Shown: positions 1 through 9,332, numbered from the stretch's first letter. The stretch is 64,000 bases of DNA from CAWDMN01 sp963803155 (GCA_963803155.1 CAWDMN010000081.1:3897-67896), one strand, 5' to 3'. Notes: a model not told the origin generated them from the letters alone. Numbers and translations are program-made.

Positions 1-1
1 G

Positions 2-946
2 CAAATTCTTACCTTCGCGCGGAAATCCGCGGTTTCTTTTCTCCCCATCGATCTGAATGTGATCATCCGGGATCTGGTCGAAATGCTGTTGGAAACATTT
101 CCCAAAATCATTGCCATTCAAGTCAACCTCCAGGACCCTCTTCCCCCGATTAATGCCGATCATGGACAAATCCATCAGGCTCTGCTCAACTTAAGTCTGA
201 ATTCTCGCGATGCTATGCCCAAAGGGGGAATGCTTGAATTCACCACATCCACACTCGATGGCGCCTCGCTACGGGCACGGATTCCAGAAGCTCGCGCCCA
301 TCGTTATGTCCGGATTGGCGTTCGCGATTCCGGCCCTGGAATGAATGAAGTGGCCCGCAGCCGAATCTTTGAGCCCTTTTTTACCACCAAAGAGCCGGGA
401 CGGGGGAGCGGACTGGGATTAGCGGTGGTTTACGGGATTGTCCAATTGCATCACGGCTTCATCGAAGTGGAAAGCCAGCCCGGACACGGCGCCTCTTTCA
501 ACCTATTCCTGCCCGAGGCCACCAGCATGACTGCATTGCCGGAAGCCCCAGCAGCATCGGAAAGCAAGGCATTATCCGGCCAGAGCACTATTTTGCTGGT
601 GGAAGATGAACTCCTTTTAATCCAAATGCTGGATTTAGCCTTTAAGCGGGATGGTTACAGAGTGATCAAAGCTCACGACGGGATGGAAGCGCTCAGTCTT
701 TACTCCAAACATCAACACGAAATCGATCTGGTTCTGACGGACTATGGTTTGCCGAAGCTCACGGGGGATCTGCTTTTCAGGGAACTTCACAAAATTGAAC
801 CAATGCTTCCCGTGGTAGTGGCAAGCGGGAATTTGGATCCGGAACTCCGTGAAAACCTTCTGCGGCACGGCGTCCGTGCCATCGTCCAGAAACCTTATTC
901 CCTTATGGAAATTCTCACCGTCATTGGCAAAATCGCTAAGCCCTAA
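2..946 (+). CDS. Hybrid sensor histidine kinase/response regulator, 5' end outside window
   Basis: The reading frame is open to the left edge of the window, so only the C-terminal part is present. It begins in the end of the dimerisation domain (a QILTFAR-type helix), followed by a HATPase_c domain with an N box (NLSLNSRDAM), a G1 box (DSGPGM), an F box (FEPFFTT) and a glycine-rich G2 box (GRGSGLGLAVVYG). A short linker leads to a receiver domain with the acidic pair in LVEDE, the phospho-acceptor Asp in LTDYGLP and the conserved Lys in QKPY. A GTG at 59 could be read as a start but lies inside the conserved fold, so it is not the true start. In such hybrids phosphate passes from the kinase His to the attached receiver. 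The sensor domains and the signal are unknown because they lie outside. No partner gene is visible. Confidence 0.9.
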   Translation, partial: QILTFARKSAVSFLPIDLNVIIRDLVEMLLETFPKIIAIQVNLQDPLPPINADHGQIHQALLNLSLNSRDAMPKGGMLEFTTSTLDGASLRARIPEARAHRYVRIGVRDSGPGMNEVARSRIFEPFFTTKEPGRGSGLGLAVVYGIVQLHHGFIEVESQPGHGASFNLFLPEATSMTALPEAPAASESKALSGQSTILLVEDELLLIQMLDLAFKRDGYRVIKAHDGMEALSLYSKHQHEIDLVLTDYGLPKLTGDLLFRELHKIEPMLPVVVASGNLDPELRENLLRHGVRAIVQKPYSLMEILTVIGKIAKP

Positions 947-1455
947 TTCCGATCTTTGCCTGCGGATAAAACTCCACGGAACCGGCATGATGCCATAGAA
1001 AGTTCCACGGGGTGTGATTAAAAATGAGAGGAAAGTTCTGACGTTAAGGCAGGGAAAATAATAGATATCCAGAATGAATACTATAGTCCTTCCCGGCCCG
1101 CCGTGCCAACATCCTTGGTAAGGGGCAGCCCACTAGAGAGCGTCAGTGCCCTGGCTCGGTCTAGCGTTGTGGCTAATAGCCATGTTTCAGCCTTTCAACC
1201 GGCTTGGTGTGGCAAAGGATGATTTCGTGCGGTTGCTCATTTGCTGGAAGAGTGGCTTTGGTATGGTAGCATTGGCTTTTACATGAGAGCGACCAGCCTG
1301 TAAATCAAATTGCCCTGACCTTCCGCCGAATTAAAGATCCTCTCACTTTTGATTACACCAAATTCCACGCTGACTCTTGCCATGAAGTATCTGGCAGTGT
1401 TAATGAGAAGCCACTCATGCCAGCACTGCGGGCTTAACAAGACAATAAAGATGGG

Positions 1456-1535
1456 ATGATGGAGGCGGCCTGCCCTCAGGCCGTCTCAGCAAGCTTGGCA
1501 AACCCAGACGGGGTGGGGGCACCCCGCCTCCATCC
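1456..1535 (+). repeat. Dispersed palindromic repeat family A, copy 1
   Basis: About 80 bp bounded by inverted ends (GATGGAGGCGG on the left, CCGCCTCCATCC on the right). The core includes CAGGCCGTCTCAGCAAGCTT and CCCAGACGGGGTGGGGGCAC. Close relatives lie at 13880-13964 and 35949-36027 (opposite orientation) and 63091-63169 (same orientation). All four are intergenic. The size, terminal inverted repeats and lack of coding suggest a non-autonomous palindromic element (REP- or MITE-like). Confidence 0.75.
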
Positions 1536-1591
1536 ACGCTATTTTCTAGGTAGCTACTCATGCCAGCGTGGCAGGCACAACAAGAAGATGA

Positions 1592-1627
1592 GACGCGCGA
1601 GTGTGACGAAGTCACCCGTCGCGCGTC
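1592..1627. repeat. Perfect 9-bp dyad with inner stem
   Basis: GACGCGCGA (1592-1600) and TCGCGCGTC (1619-1627) are perfect inverted repeats, and TGAC/GTCA continues the stem inside. No T-tract follows on either strand, so a terminator role is unlikely. It more probably represents a palindromic intergenic repeat. Confidence 0.6.
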
Positions 1628-2355
1628 GCTTGGCTAACCTCGCCTGCCGAGCCAGCGTGCACGGAGTGCCCGCTCCACCTTTGCCCAAATTTGATTTTCT
1701 GAGGAGGTACGTTCAGGCAAATGGATCGCATTAAACCAAATTCCCCGGGAAATCACGTATAGTGGCGCCTTCATACCGTCCACCCCGGAATTAACAGTCG
1801 GATGCAAAGCTCCATGCCATTGACCAGTGCTTTTCTCTGCAGTCATCTTCCCTCCGCCTGATCGCTCATTAAACAACAAGCCGTCCCAGGTTCCATGCCC
1901 TTATTCTCCATACATGCCGCAGAGCCGAGAGTCCGGAAAATCCTCCAGGATTTCTCCCTTGGCCGGGTTAAGCTCTTGCCTTTTTTTATCTCCCCAATAA
2001 AAGGCGTCATCCGCTATTTGGAAGTCCAATCAAACCATTCGACCGCCCATTGAATAATGCTGACCTTTATTGTCTTCGATTTATTCTTCCGGCTTGTTTC
2101 CCCTGCGAGTATGGGCTGGGAGGGGATTCCGGCATCTGAAGCGGAGCCTGCTTGATCCAGCCCGTTTCTCACCTTAGTCACCCTCCCGGTCCCAGCACCA
2201 TTCTCGTCCTCTTTCTGGTTGCTTCGAATGCCGCTATTGTTTATCCTTTTTGCCATACATGGTCTCAACTCGTTCGCTGCCGTTTCAATGGACCAATGGA
2301 ACTTCGCGATGCAGGAGTTTGCCATCAAATTTAATCCAACGCGGATGCCCCCCCT

Positions 2356-3813
2356 ATGGTATTTAGCTCGCATATTTTTCTTTTCTATTTCCTTCCGCTG
2401 GTCCTGCTCTTTACTTATTCGGTCCGGTTTCGCTACCTGTCAGCGGGGCTGACGTTCTTCAGCTATATTTTTTACGGCTGGGCCAATCCGGTTTGGGTGT
2501 TGCTGATGCTTTTCAGCTCCTATGTCGATTATTTCTGCGGCCTGGCGCTGGTCAGGTTTTCCGGCCTCTCCTGTTCCGGTTTGGACATGCCCTGGTTGCC
2601 CAAGGATCAACCACGCAACGGAGCGCAGAAGATCGCCCTGGCGGTTTCCATCATTACCAATCTCAGCATTCTCGGATATTTCAAGTATTTTGATTTTGCC
2701 GTGGGCAATTTGAATGCCCTGACGGGAGCTTTAGGACTCGACCAGCTCTCAGCCGGCCTGATTCATGTGGCCCTTCCCGTGGGAATTTCCTTTTATACGT
2801 TTGAATCCATGAGCTACGCGATTGATGTGTATCGAGGCAATGCGCGGGCCATGAAGAATCCCATTGACTACCAATTCTTCGTCGCAGATTTCCCCCATCT
2901 GGTGGCCGGCCCCATCATCCGGTATCAGACGGTTGCCGAGCAAATCCGGTTCCGGATTTTCAGCTATGAGAAGTTTGCCCGCGGCGTAAGCTTTTTTGCC
3001 CTGGGGATGGCCAAGAAAATCCTGCTGGCCAATCCCATGGGTCATGTGGCGGATAGCGCCTTTACCGCTCATGCCCTCCACTGGTATGACGCCTGGTACG
3101 GCGTGGTGGCCTATGCATTTCAGATTTATTTCGATTTCTCGGGGTATTCCGACATGGCAGTCGGGTTGGGACTGATGATCGGCCTCTTGTTCATGAAGAA
3201 CTTTGACAGTCCCTACCACTCCGACAGCATTACGGATTTCTGGCGGCGCTGGCATATCTCGCTTTCCACTTGGCTGCGCGATTATCTCTATATTGTGCTG
3301 GGCGGCAATAAAAAGGGCCATGGCCGAACCTATGTCAATCTGATGCTGGTCATGCTGATTGGCGGGATGTGGCATGGCGCTTCCTGGAGTTTCCTGATTT
3401 GGGGCGGCATTCAGGGGGTTATGCTAGCGGCCGAACGCATGCAGGGGAAAGAGAGCCCTTATCGCCATCTTCCCCGCCCCATGCGGGTCTTCATCACCTT
3501 CTTCATTGTCTGTTTGAGTTGGGTTTTTTTCCGTGCCGAAACGCTTCCGGCCGCCTGGATTTATTTCAAATCCCTGTTTGGCCTGAAGGTTGTCCCCTGG
3601 GGGAGCGAAGCCGTGGCGGCCAGTATCTACACGCCTTATCACCTGCTCATCTTTCTGCTCTGTATTTTCTTTGTCTGGCGCGCGCCTCAGGCTTGGAACT
3701 TCACTCAGAAGCTGACGCTCCCCAAAGCCGCGGTTTGCCTGGCCCTGCTGGTGGTGAGCATCCTTTTTATGTGGACCCAATCAGTCAATCCCTTTTTATA
3801 TTATCAGTTTTGA
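2356..3813 (+). CDS. MBOAT family O-acyltransferase (AlgI-like)
   Basis: A 485-residue polytopic membrane protein of the membrane-bound O-acyltransferase family. These move acetyl or other acyl groups across the inner membrane to extracytoplasmic partners that acylate polysaccharides. The start MVFSSHIFLF closely resembles the conserved AlgI N terminus, which fixes the start despite a poor ribosome site. The motif DFWRRWHISLSTWLRDY and the catalytic His in MWHGASW (His340) are present. Hydrophobic segments run through the whole length. The next two genes, 9 bp downstream and overlapping each other, encode AlgJ/AlgX-like SGNH proteins, the usual periplasmic partners, so the three form one acyl-transfer unit. 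No alginate polymerase or glycosyltransferase genes lie nearby, so the acceptor is unknown. Confidence 0.93.
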   Translation: MVFSSHIFLFYFLPLVLLFTYSVRFRYLSAGLTFFSYIFYGWANPVWVLLMLFSSYVDYFCGLALVRFSGLSCSGLDMPWLPKDQPRNGAQKIALAVSIITNLSILGYFKYFDFAVGNLNALTGALGLDQLSAGLIHVALPVGISFYTFESMSYAIDVYRGNARAMKNPIDYQFFVADFPHLVAGPIIRYQTVAEQIRFRIFSYEKFARGVSFFALGMAKKILLANPMGHVADSAFTAHALHWYDAWYGVVAYAFQIYFDFSGYSDMAVGLGLMIGLLFMKNFDSPYHSDSITDFWRRWHISLSTWLRDYLYIVLGGNKKGHGRTYVNLMLVMLIGGMWHGASWSFLIWGGIQGVMLAAERMQGKESPYRHLPRPMRVFITFFIVCLSWVFFRAETLPAAWIYFKSLFGLKVVPWGSEAVAASIYTPYHLLIFLLCIFFVWRAPQAWNFTQKLTLPKAAVCLALLVVSILFMWTQSVNPFLYYQF

Positions 3814-3822
3814 GGAGACGTG

Positions 3823-5670
3823 ATGAGCCGGCAGGATGATACTTATAAAGAAGCAAAAAGCCAGGCGGAACTCTCTTCAACGGAAGTGAGCCGGAAAACC
3901 GCCATCGTTATGTCCTGGGCTTTCCTATTATTGATTTCGATCCTGCCTCTCGCGCAGGGATGCCTGGAAATCTCGTCTGGAGAAACCCCTCAAGTTTTTT
4001 CCCTATTCCGTCCCCTCCAGCAGGCTTGGGCGCCCGCTCGGGCTGGACAATGGAGTCTGGCCTGGCAGGCGCTGCAGCCCTTGTTTGACCGGCGTGCACT
4101 GGGCCGCTATGAGAAGGCTTTGGATCAGCAATCCATCGCCCGCCGTTTTGTCCAGCCCCGGCTGCAGGCCTTTTTGACCAGCTGGCTTGGGGCCGGCAAT
4201 GAAAAGGGCATTGTAGGACGGGATGGTTGGCTTTACTATCAGCCGGGATTAGCCTATCTAACCGGCCCTGATTTCGTGGATGACAAAGAGCTCTTGATCC
4301 GCACTAAACGGATGGTGGATAAGGAGGGCGAAACCGAACCGCATCCCGACCCGCGTCCGGCCCTGCTGCAGTTCCAGCGGGATCTGGCCCAGGCGGGGAT
4401 TCGGCTGGTGGCTTTTCCTACACCCGACAAGGCCATGCTGCAACCCGCTCAGCTGGCCCGCCGAATGGGCGAACAAGAGGAAGTCCCCGTCCCCAACAAC
4501 CGCGGCTATCGCCGCTTTGTGGAGGAGCTCGAACGGGCGGGAGTCGATGTCTTCGATCCAGCGCCTGTGCAAGTGCGCCGGGATCAGATCCGGTTCCTGC
4601 AACAGGACAGCCATTGGACTCCCGACTACATGGATGAAGTAGCCGGCCAGCTGGCCGAACATCTCAAGAATCGGCACGGACTGGCGCCCTCGCCCGAAGC
4701 GGCAAATTATAGACTCTGCCCCCGGCAAGTCAGCCACGTGGGCGATTTAGTGGATATGTTGAAACTTCCCGAGGGACAGCGCTTTTTCCAGCCGCAGACT
4801 GTGACGATTCAACAAGTGGTGGATGCCAGCACGGGACAGCCATGGGAAGCATCATCTGAAGCCGACCTCCTCCTGCTGGGCGACAGTTACACCAACATTT
4901 ATTCCAGCAATTCGCTGGGATGGGGGACGGACGCGGGCTTCGCCGAGCACCTTTCCTACCGGCTCCACCGGCCGCTGGATGTGCTGGCCATGAATGGAAG
5001 CGGCGCCACCGGAATTCGGCGTGAATTGGCCCGGCCCGAAAACAAGGATCGCCTAGTGGGTAAGCGAGTCGTGATTTATCAATTTGCCATCCGCGATCTG
5101 GCCGTGGAGAATTGGGTGCCCATCCGCTTGATCATCCCTGCTCAGACGGCGACCTCAAGGCAGGAAAAAGCGACTGCACCTGTTGGGCGTGGACTCGTTC
5201 AAGCCGGATCGGCAGTCCCAACCGGCCCGACTGGCGCGGCGGCGCTCACGAAGCCGGCGATTTCCGGAAAGCCCGCAGCTTCCGGGGTCCCCGCTCCGCC
5301 AGCACCTGTCGTGCCTACCAAACCAGCGGGAGCTGGTGCAGAACTGATTATTGCCGGCACGGTCCAGAAGGTTTCGGCGTTGCCGGAGCCATCCAGCGCC
5401 CCCTACCCGGATTGCCTGACCTTCTTCCAGATTCGCGTGGATAAGGTTGAATCAGGACAGTACACCGAAAGCATCCTGATCGCGGTCTTTTTGGGGATGA
5501 AGGACAACAAGTGGCTGGCGCCTGCTCATTACAAGCCCGGAGACCGGCTGCGCATGCGCCTGGTCCCCATGAAGCAAGCGCCGGAGGAGATCCGCGCCAC
5601 GCAACGGGTGGATGAGCTGGATGACTTCGATCACATCCCTTACTTTGTGATTTCTGGAGAGATTCTGTGA
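3823..5670 (+). CDS. AlgX/AlgJ-like SGNH O-acetyltransferase with extra C-terminal domain
   Basis: A 615-residue protein with one N-terminal membrane segment (about residues 28-48) and a periplasmic SGNH-fold domain. A likely triad is Asp262-x-His264 in DSHWTPDY and Ser355 in LLGDSYTN; the VGRDGWLYY motif typical of AlgJ/AlgX is near residue 128. Enzymes of this type receive an acyl group from the MBOAT partner and place it on a polysaccharide. After the SGNH domain comes a long Pro/Ala/Gly-rich linker (about residues 440-505) and a separate domain of about 110 residues that I do not recognise. ATG 3823 is chosen because GAGGAG lies 5 nt before it; a GTG directly upstream is less well spaced. 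The stop overlaps the next start. Confidence 0.85.
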   Translation: MSRQDDTYKEAKSQAELSSTEVSRKTAIVMSWAFLLLISILPLAQGCLEISSGETPQVFSLFRPLQQAWAPARAGQWSLAWQALQPLFDRRALGRYEKALDQQSIARRFVQPRLQAFLTSWLGAGNEKGIVGRDGWLYYQPGLAYLTGPDFVDDKELLIRTKRMVDKEGETEPHPDPRPALLQFQRDLAQAGIRLVAFPTPDKAMLQPAQLARRMGEQEEVPVPNNRGYRRFVEELERAGVDVFDPAPVQVRRDQIRFLQQDSHWTPDYMDEVAGQLAEHLKNRHGLAPSPEAANYRLCPRQVSHVGDLVDMLKLPEGQRFFQPQTVTIQQVVDASTGQPWEASSEADLLLLGDSYTNIYSSNSLGWGTDAGFAEHLSYRLHRPLDVLAMNGSGATGIRRELARPENKDRLVGKRVVIYQFAIRDLAVENWVPIRLIIPAQTATSRQEKATAPVGRGLVQAGSAVPTGPTGAAALTKPAISGKPAASGVPAPPAPVVPTKPAGAGAELIIAGTVQKVSALPEPSSAPYPDCLTFFQIRVDKVESGQYTESILIAVFLGMKDNKWLAPAHYKPGDRLRMRLVPMKQAPEEIRATQRVDELDDFDHIPYFVISGEIL

Positions 5671-6788
5671 AAAGACTTTTACTTATCGGAATGGCTTTAT
5701 TGCTATCGGCCGGCGGAGCCTCGGCGCTGCAACCTGATTCAAAATCCGCAAAGGGAATTCCCCGCGACAAAGCCATCGCCGATGGGATCCAGCACATTGA
5801 GCAGGAATGCAACCGCAATGGCGGAGGCAACTGGAGCCAATGGTTCGCCAAACTGCAGCCGTTCCGGACGCATTTGGAGCTGCGCATCAAACAAGCCAAA
5901 GCCTTTAATCCACAAGCCAGCGGCCCTTTTGAAGGGCGCATGCCGGTTCTGGAGGCCAAGGGCGAGCCTCCGCTTTTTGAAACCGCCCCAGCCAGCTACA
6001 TCCCTTATCTCTATGATGCCGCGGACATGGACTCCTGGCTGAGCAAACGGCCGGTACTTAAAACGGTTCCGGAGGTCTCACGCTGGCTCAAGAAAAAAGG
6101 GATTGACCTGATTTTCGTGCCCGTGCCTAAAGCGACCGAGGTTTATCCGGATCGCCAGGTAGAGGAAACGCCTGCCGACCGGTTGGTAGCGCCCCATATG
6201 CGTAAGCTGGTCTTGGAGCTGCTCCAAGCGGATGTGGAAGTTGTGGATCTGCTTCCTCTTTTCTTGAAGGCGCGGGATGAGAATCCGGAGATGCTTTATC
6301 TGCCATCAGACCCCCATTGGTCCAGCCGGGCTCAGCAGATTGCCTGCCGGGAAATCGCCGCGCGCCTCCGGCGCTACTCCTTTATACAAGAAGCCCTGAA
6401 CCAGCCGCCCGCATATCAGCTGGTCAGAGTCCTCATGAGGCCAAGGTCCGCGGGATATGAGGCGCTGACCCCGGACCAGAAAAGGCGCGTGGACTCCATT
6501 GATTATGCCATCTTCCAGCTCAAATCACTCAAGGGGCAGCCCACACTCTCGGCGGATTCCCCTGTCATCCTGATGGGCGATAGTTTTACGGATGGCGTGA
6601 TGCAGACGCTGCCACAGCACCTCAATATGCCCATCAACAATGCCTCCAATCCCGGCCAGATTACGGAGGCGATCAAAGACTTCGTGCGGGATCCCAGCCT
6701 GCTGGAGAAATGTAAAGCAATCGTCTGGATCAGCAATCATGCCGCCTTTTCCCATGAATGCTGTTGGAGCATTCCGCCGCTGCCTTGA
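5667..6788 (+). CDS. Second AlgX/AlgJ-like SGNH O-acetyltransferase
   Basis: A 373-residue exported protein with a clear N-terminal signal peptide (MKRLLLIGMALLLSAGGASA). The SGNH-like catalytic motifs are Asp215-x-His217 (SDPHWSS) and Ser306 (LMGDSFTDG). It lacks the linker and extra domain of its neighbour. The GTG start overlaps the preceding stop by 4 bp, so the two are translationally coupled and probably form paired periplasmic enzymes served by one MBOAT transporter. Two SGNH proteins per MBOAT recall alginate O-acetylation, where AlgJ and AlgX split transfer and acceptor handling. The substrate is not indicated by the neighbours. Confidence 0.85.
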   Translation: MKRLLLIGMALLLSAGGASALQPDSKSAKGIPRDKAIADGIQHIEQECNRNGGGNWSQWFAKLQPFRTHLELRIKQAKAFNPQASGPFEGRMPVLEAKGEPPLFETAPASYIPYLYDAADMDSWLSKRPVLKTVPEVSRWLKKKGIDLIFVPVPKATEVYPDRQVEETPADRLVAPHMRKLVLELLQADVEVVDLLPLFLKARDENPEMLYLPSDPHWSSRAQQIACREIAARLRRYSFIQEALNQPPAYQLVRVLMRPRSAGYEALTPDQKRRVDSIDYAIFQLKSLKGQPTLSADSPVILMGDSFTDGVMQTLPQHLNMPINNASNPGQITEAIKDFVRDPSLLEKCKAIVWISNHAAFSHECCWSIPPLP

Positions 6789-7037
6789 CCAATGCCTTCC
6801 AAATGCCTTCAAATGCCGCCAATCGGCCCGGATGACTACAGGGTGGACTCCCACCACCTCCGACGCCATACATAAAAAATCGACAGCTTCCTGTGTAGGC
6901 TAATCACTCCGATGTCAGAAAAACCAATCCTTGCCTTTCCTCAGTCTCCCTGATAATAATGAGTTCACTATGAAGGTTGATCTGCTGTTTTCCTTTGTGC
7001 GGATCATACTCAGATCATCCATCCCAGGGGATTCTTC

Positions 7038-8153
7038 ATGAATCTGGCGGTAATGATCGAACAAGGGTTGTCGCATTTCCCATGGATGGGGAGATGGTAC
7101 TGCCAACGGGGGGGACGACTCAAACGCCAATATTGTCTCCTGCTTGCTCAATGGGGGAGGCTAAAACCTGCCACTTTTGTCCAATGGCTGGCCACCTACC
7201 AATGTAACTACTCTTGCCCTTTTTGTGAGGCGTCGGCTGGCCGTTGCGCCCCTGACGAACTGACTACGGAAGAAGCTCGCGCGCTTATTGATGACTTGGC
7301 GGCGATGGGATTGAAACGTTTTCTGATCTCTGGTGGCGAGCCATTTCAACGACCTGATTTGCCGGTTCTTTTGAAGCACGCTTCTGAGAAATCGCTCCAA
7401 CTTGGCGTGGTCACCAATGGCTATTACATATCCCAGCATTGGAAACAATTGAAAGGGCTGCGCTGGTTTCTATATTTTACCAGCTTAGATGGCCTCGAAA
7501 AAGATCATGATCGCTGGCGGGGAGTGGAAGGGAGTTTCAGCCGGGCTCTGGATGCTTTGAGACTCGTTGCCGATATTCATGTTCCGGTGCGAATGGTCAA
7601 CACCGTCGTTCACGAAAATAATATCGATCAAATGGCCCAACTGATCCCCATTCTTAGATCGCATGGCGTCACGCATTGGCATTTAACCCCGCTCATGAAC
7701 ATAGGGCGCGCCCAAAGACAAGGGATTTTCCACCTCTCGCAGGCAACACTCCACACCCTATTGGAATTCGTTGATGCACATCAGTCCATACCTGGTCTCC
7801 ATATTGCGTTGGGAGAATCACACGGCTACCTCCAATGTTTTTCGGAAAAGCATGTTGGCAAACCCTTCTTCTGCGGAGCTGGCTTGACCCGCTGCTCGAT
7901 CCTCCCCAACGGGGATGTCTTGGGCTGTCATCAAGTTTATGACTCCCGGCTGGCGGAAGGGAACATCCGCAAAAATCCTTTTTCCCAAATCTGGAAAGAG
8001 GGATTCCAACGATTCCGGCAACCGCACATCCCCTCGGCATGCACTGAATGCCAATATCTCGACCAATGCCAGGGAGGGTGTTGGGCCGAAATGGAAAAAC
8101 AGGGACAATGTCTTAAGCCTCTCTGGGAAGGGCGTATTACGACGGATGAATAA
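7038..8153 (+). CDS. Radical SAM protein with SPASM domain
   Basis: A 371-residue radical S-adenosylmethionine enzyme. The cluster motif CxxxCxxC is at Cys56, Cys60 and Cys63 (CNYSCPFC), followed by the SAM-binding ISGGEPF stretch. The C-terminal third contains a SPASM-type cysteine set (CGAGLTRCSI, LGCHQVY, CTECQYLDQCQGGC), expected to bind auxiliary Fe-S clusters. SPASM enzymes mostly modify peptides or proteins, or act as maturases. The start ATG has a CAGGGG ribosome site 7 nt upstream. The next gene overlaps by 8 bp, so the two are made together. No obvious small precursor peptide gene was seen in the 250 bp upstream. The substrate is unknown. Confidence 0.9.
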   Translation: MNLAVMIEQGLSHFPWMGRWYCQRGGRLKRQYCLLLAQWGRLKPATFVQWLATYQCNYSCPFCEASAGRCAPDELTTEEARALIDDLAAMGLKRFLISGGEPFQRPDLPVLLKHASEKSLQLGVVTNGYYISQHWKQLKGLRWFLYFTSLDGLEKDHDRWRGVEGSFSRALDALRLVADIHVPVRMVNTVVHENNIDQMAQLIPILRSHGVTHWHLTPLMNIGRAQRQGIFHLSQATLHTLLEFVDAHQSIPGLHIALGESHGYLQCFSEKHVGKPFFCGAGLTRCSILPNGDVLGCHQVYDSRLAEGNIRKNPFSQIWKEGFQRFRQPHIPSACTECQYLDQCQGGCWAEMEKQGQCLKPLWEGRITTDE

Positions 8154-9132
8154 ACAGCTTCTCGAACCGCCTCCCGGCGTTCTTTTTCAATTCTGCAGCT
8201 GGACCAAGCGCATTTGGCTTCTTCCCCGGACACTTCAAATCAAGCGCTGCCAGTGGCAATGGATCGCTAAGGATCAAAGACAAAAAGCCGATTTTGTGTA
8301 CCTGGGAGAAGGGGAAAATCTCCCATATTTTTTGACCCTTTTGCCTGCCTCCGTCTCCTCCCAAGACTCCGATTCCGCACACTTCACCCGCCTCAATGCA
8401 CAAATCCCAAGCGAACTTGCCAATGGCCGGATCGTTTTCATTGAGCATAATCGCATGCTGGCACCGCTGTTTCCCGCGGGCGGACTTGTGTCCTACCCTT
8501 GGGTGCGCCAGGAGATTGACTTGGCCAGTGAGCGATATCATTCCCTTCGTCCCGCCATTGAAGCCAATTACGGGCGCAGGGTCCGCAAACATCATTTCAT
8601 GATGGAGATTTCCAAAAGCGCAGCTGAAGTCGACCTTTTTTATGATGAGTTCTATGTGCCGCATTCCCAAAAACGATTTGGAGCCCAGACTCACCTGCGT
8701 AGCCGCCATGAGTTGCGCCGGGCAGTTCAAGCCGGGTTCCTGCTCAAAGTGATGTATCAAGGTCAATGGGTGGCGGGCGATGTCTGCCGGATTCACGAGA
8801 AACGTTTGATGGCTTTGGCCATCGGATTAAGGAAACGCAGTGAGACTCTGTGGCATATGGGAGCCATGTCCTCGGTCTATTATTTTATTTTGCAGTGGGC
8901 CGAACAACATCAAATGCAGCGGATTGACTTGTTCCGGACTCGTCCCCATATCCGCGATGGAGTTTACAACCATAAGTCTCGCTGGGGAGCTCTTCCGCGG
9001 GTGGATCCTTGGGTTCACCAGCAAATTCGCATCTACCTTCCCGCGGATCATTCGATTCCAGGGCCTTTAGAAGGTTTGTTGATCGAAAGGGCTCCGGGAT
9101 TGATCCCACTGCAGTCCCTCAAGATTAAATAA
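8146..9132 (+). CDS. GNAT-fold (CelD/FemAB-like) acyl- or aminoacyltransferase
   Basis: A 328-residue protein with no signal peptide or obvious membrane span. The C-terminal half resembles the GNAT-like domain (Acetyltransf_6 type) found in exopolysaccharide clusters and distantly in FemAB: a VAGDVCRIH strand, an LWHMGAMSSVYYFILQWA helix and a final RPHIRDGVYNHKSRWG motif. Proteins of this type transfer acyl or aminoacyl groups to cell-envelope molecules. An upstream in-frame extension exists, but ATG 8146 overlaps the radical SAM stop by 8 bp and gives a protein of the usual length. Co-translation with the radical SAM protein suggests that the two act on the same product. The family assignment is by motif recognition only. 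Confidence 0.55.
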   Translation: MNKQLLEPPPGVLFQFCSWTKRIWLLPRTLQIKRCQWQWIAKDQRQKADFVYLGEGENLPYFLTLLPASVSSQDSDSAHFTRLNAQIPSELANGRIVFIEHNRMLAPLFPAGGLVSYPWVRQEIDLASERYHSLRPAIEANYGRRVRKHHFMMEISKSAAEVDLFYDEFYVPHSQKRFGAQTHLRSRHELRRAVQAGFLLKVMYQGQWVAGDVCRIHEKRLMALAIGLRKRSETLWHMGAMSSVYYFILQWAEQHQMQRIDLFRTRPHIRDGVYNHKSRWGALPRVDPWVHQQIRIYLPADHSIPGPLEGLLIERAPGLIPLQSLKIK

Positions 9133-9296
9133 AGTCGAATGTCAAACATAGGGCTCGAATCCCCTCTACTGGATCGAATTTCTTCTACGGTACTAAGGTC
9201 TGGCCATGGAGAGAATCAGGATCGTGGATTCGCTCCACAATCCAACTCCGCGATTCCATTATAAATTCAATCTCTTAATTACGCCCTCTCCTTCGC

Positions 9297-9332
9297 CCAA
9301 AAAGGAAAAGCCGGGAGGTTCCCCGGCCCTAT
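9297..9332 (-). terminator. Possible rho-independent terminator for the sdh operon
   Basis: Read on the minus strand, GGCCGGGG, a short loop and CCCGGC form a G+C-rich stem followed by TTTTCCTTTTT. It lies about 310 nt past the sdhB stop. The interrupted T-tract and the distance make this tentative. Confidence 0.35.

Larger units (their letters stand above)
947..2355. other. Gene-free stretch of about 1.4 kb
   Basis: No convincing coding region was found on either strand. Short open frames here overlap palindromic repeats or lack a ribosome site and recognisable protein character. The stretch holds one copy of an approximately 80-bp palindromic repeat (1456-1535) flanked by an imperfect direct repeat of about 30 bp (near 1413-1442 and 1556-1588), and a separate strong dyad (1592-1627). 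No tRNA-like cloverleaf was recognised. The part just before 2356 carries no clear ribosome site for the downstream acyltransferase gene. Confidence 0.5.

Noticed and set aside
1456..1734. Plus-strand open frame of about 90 codons
   Set aside because: It runs through palindromic repeats and has no ribosome site or protein character; the repeat explains the sequence.
9140..9200. GGCTCGAATCC-like stretch suggesting a tRNA T-arm
   Set aside because: No matching acceptor, D or anticodon stems could be drawn around it.
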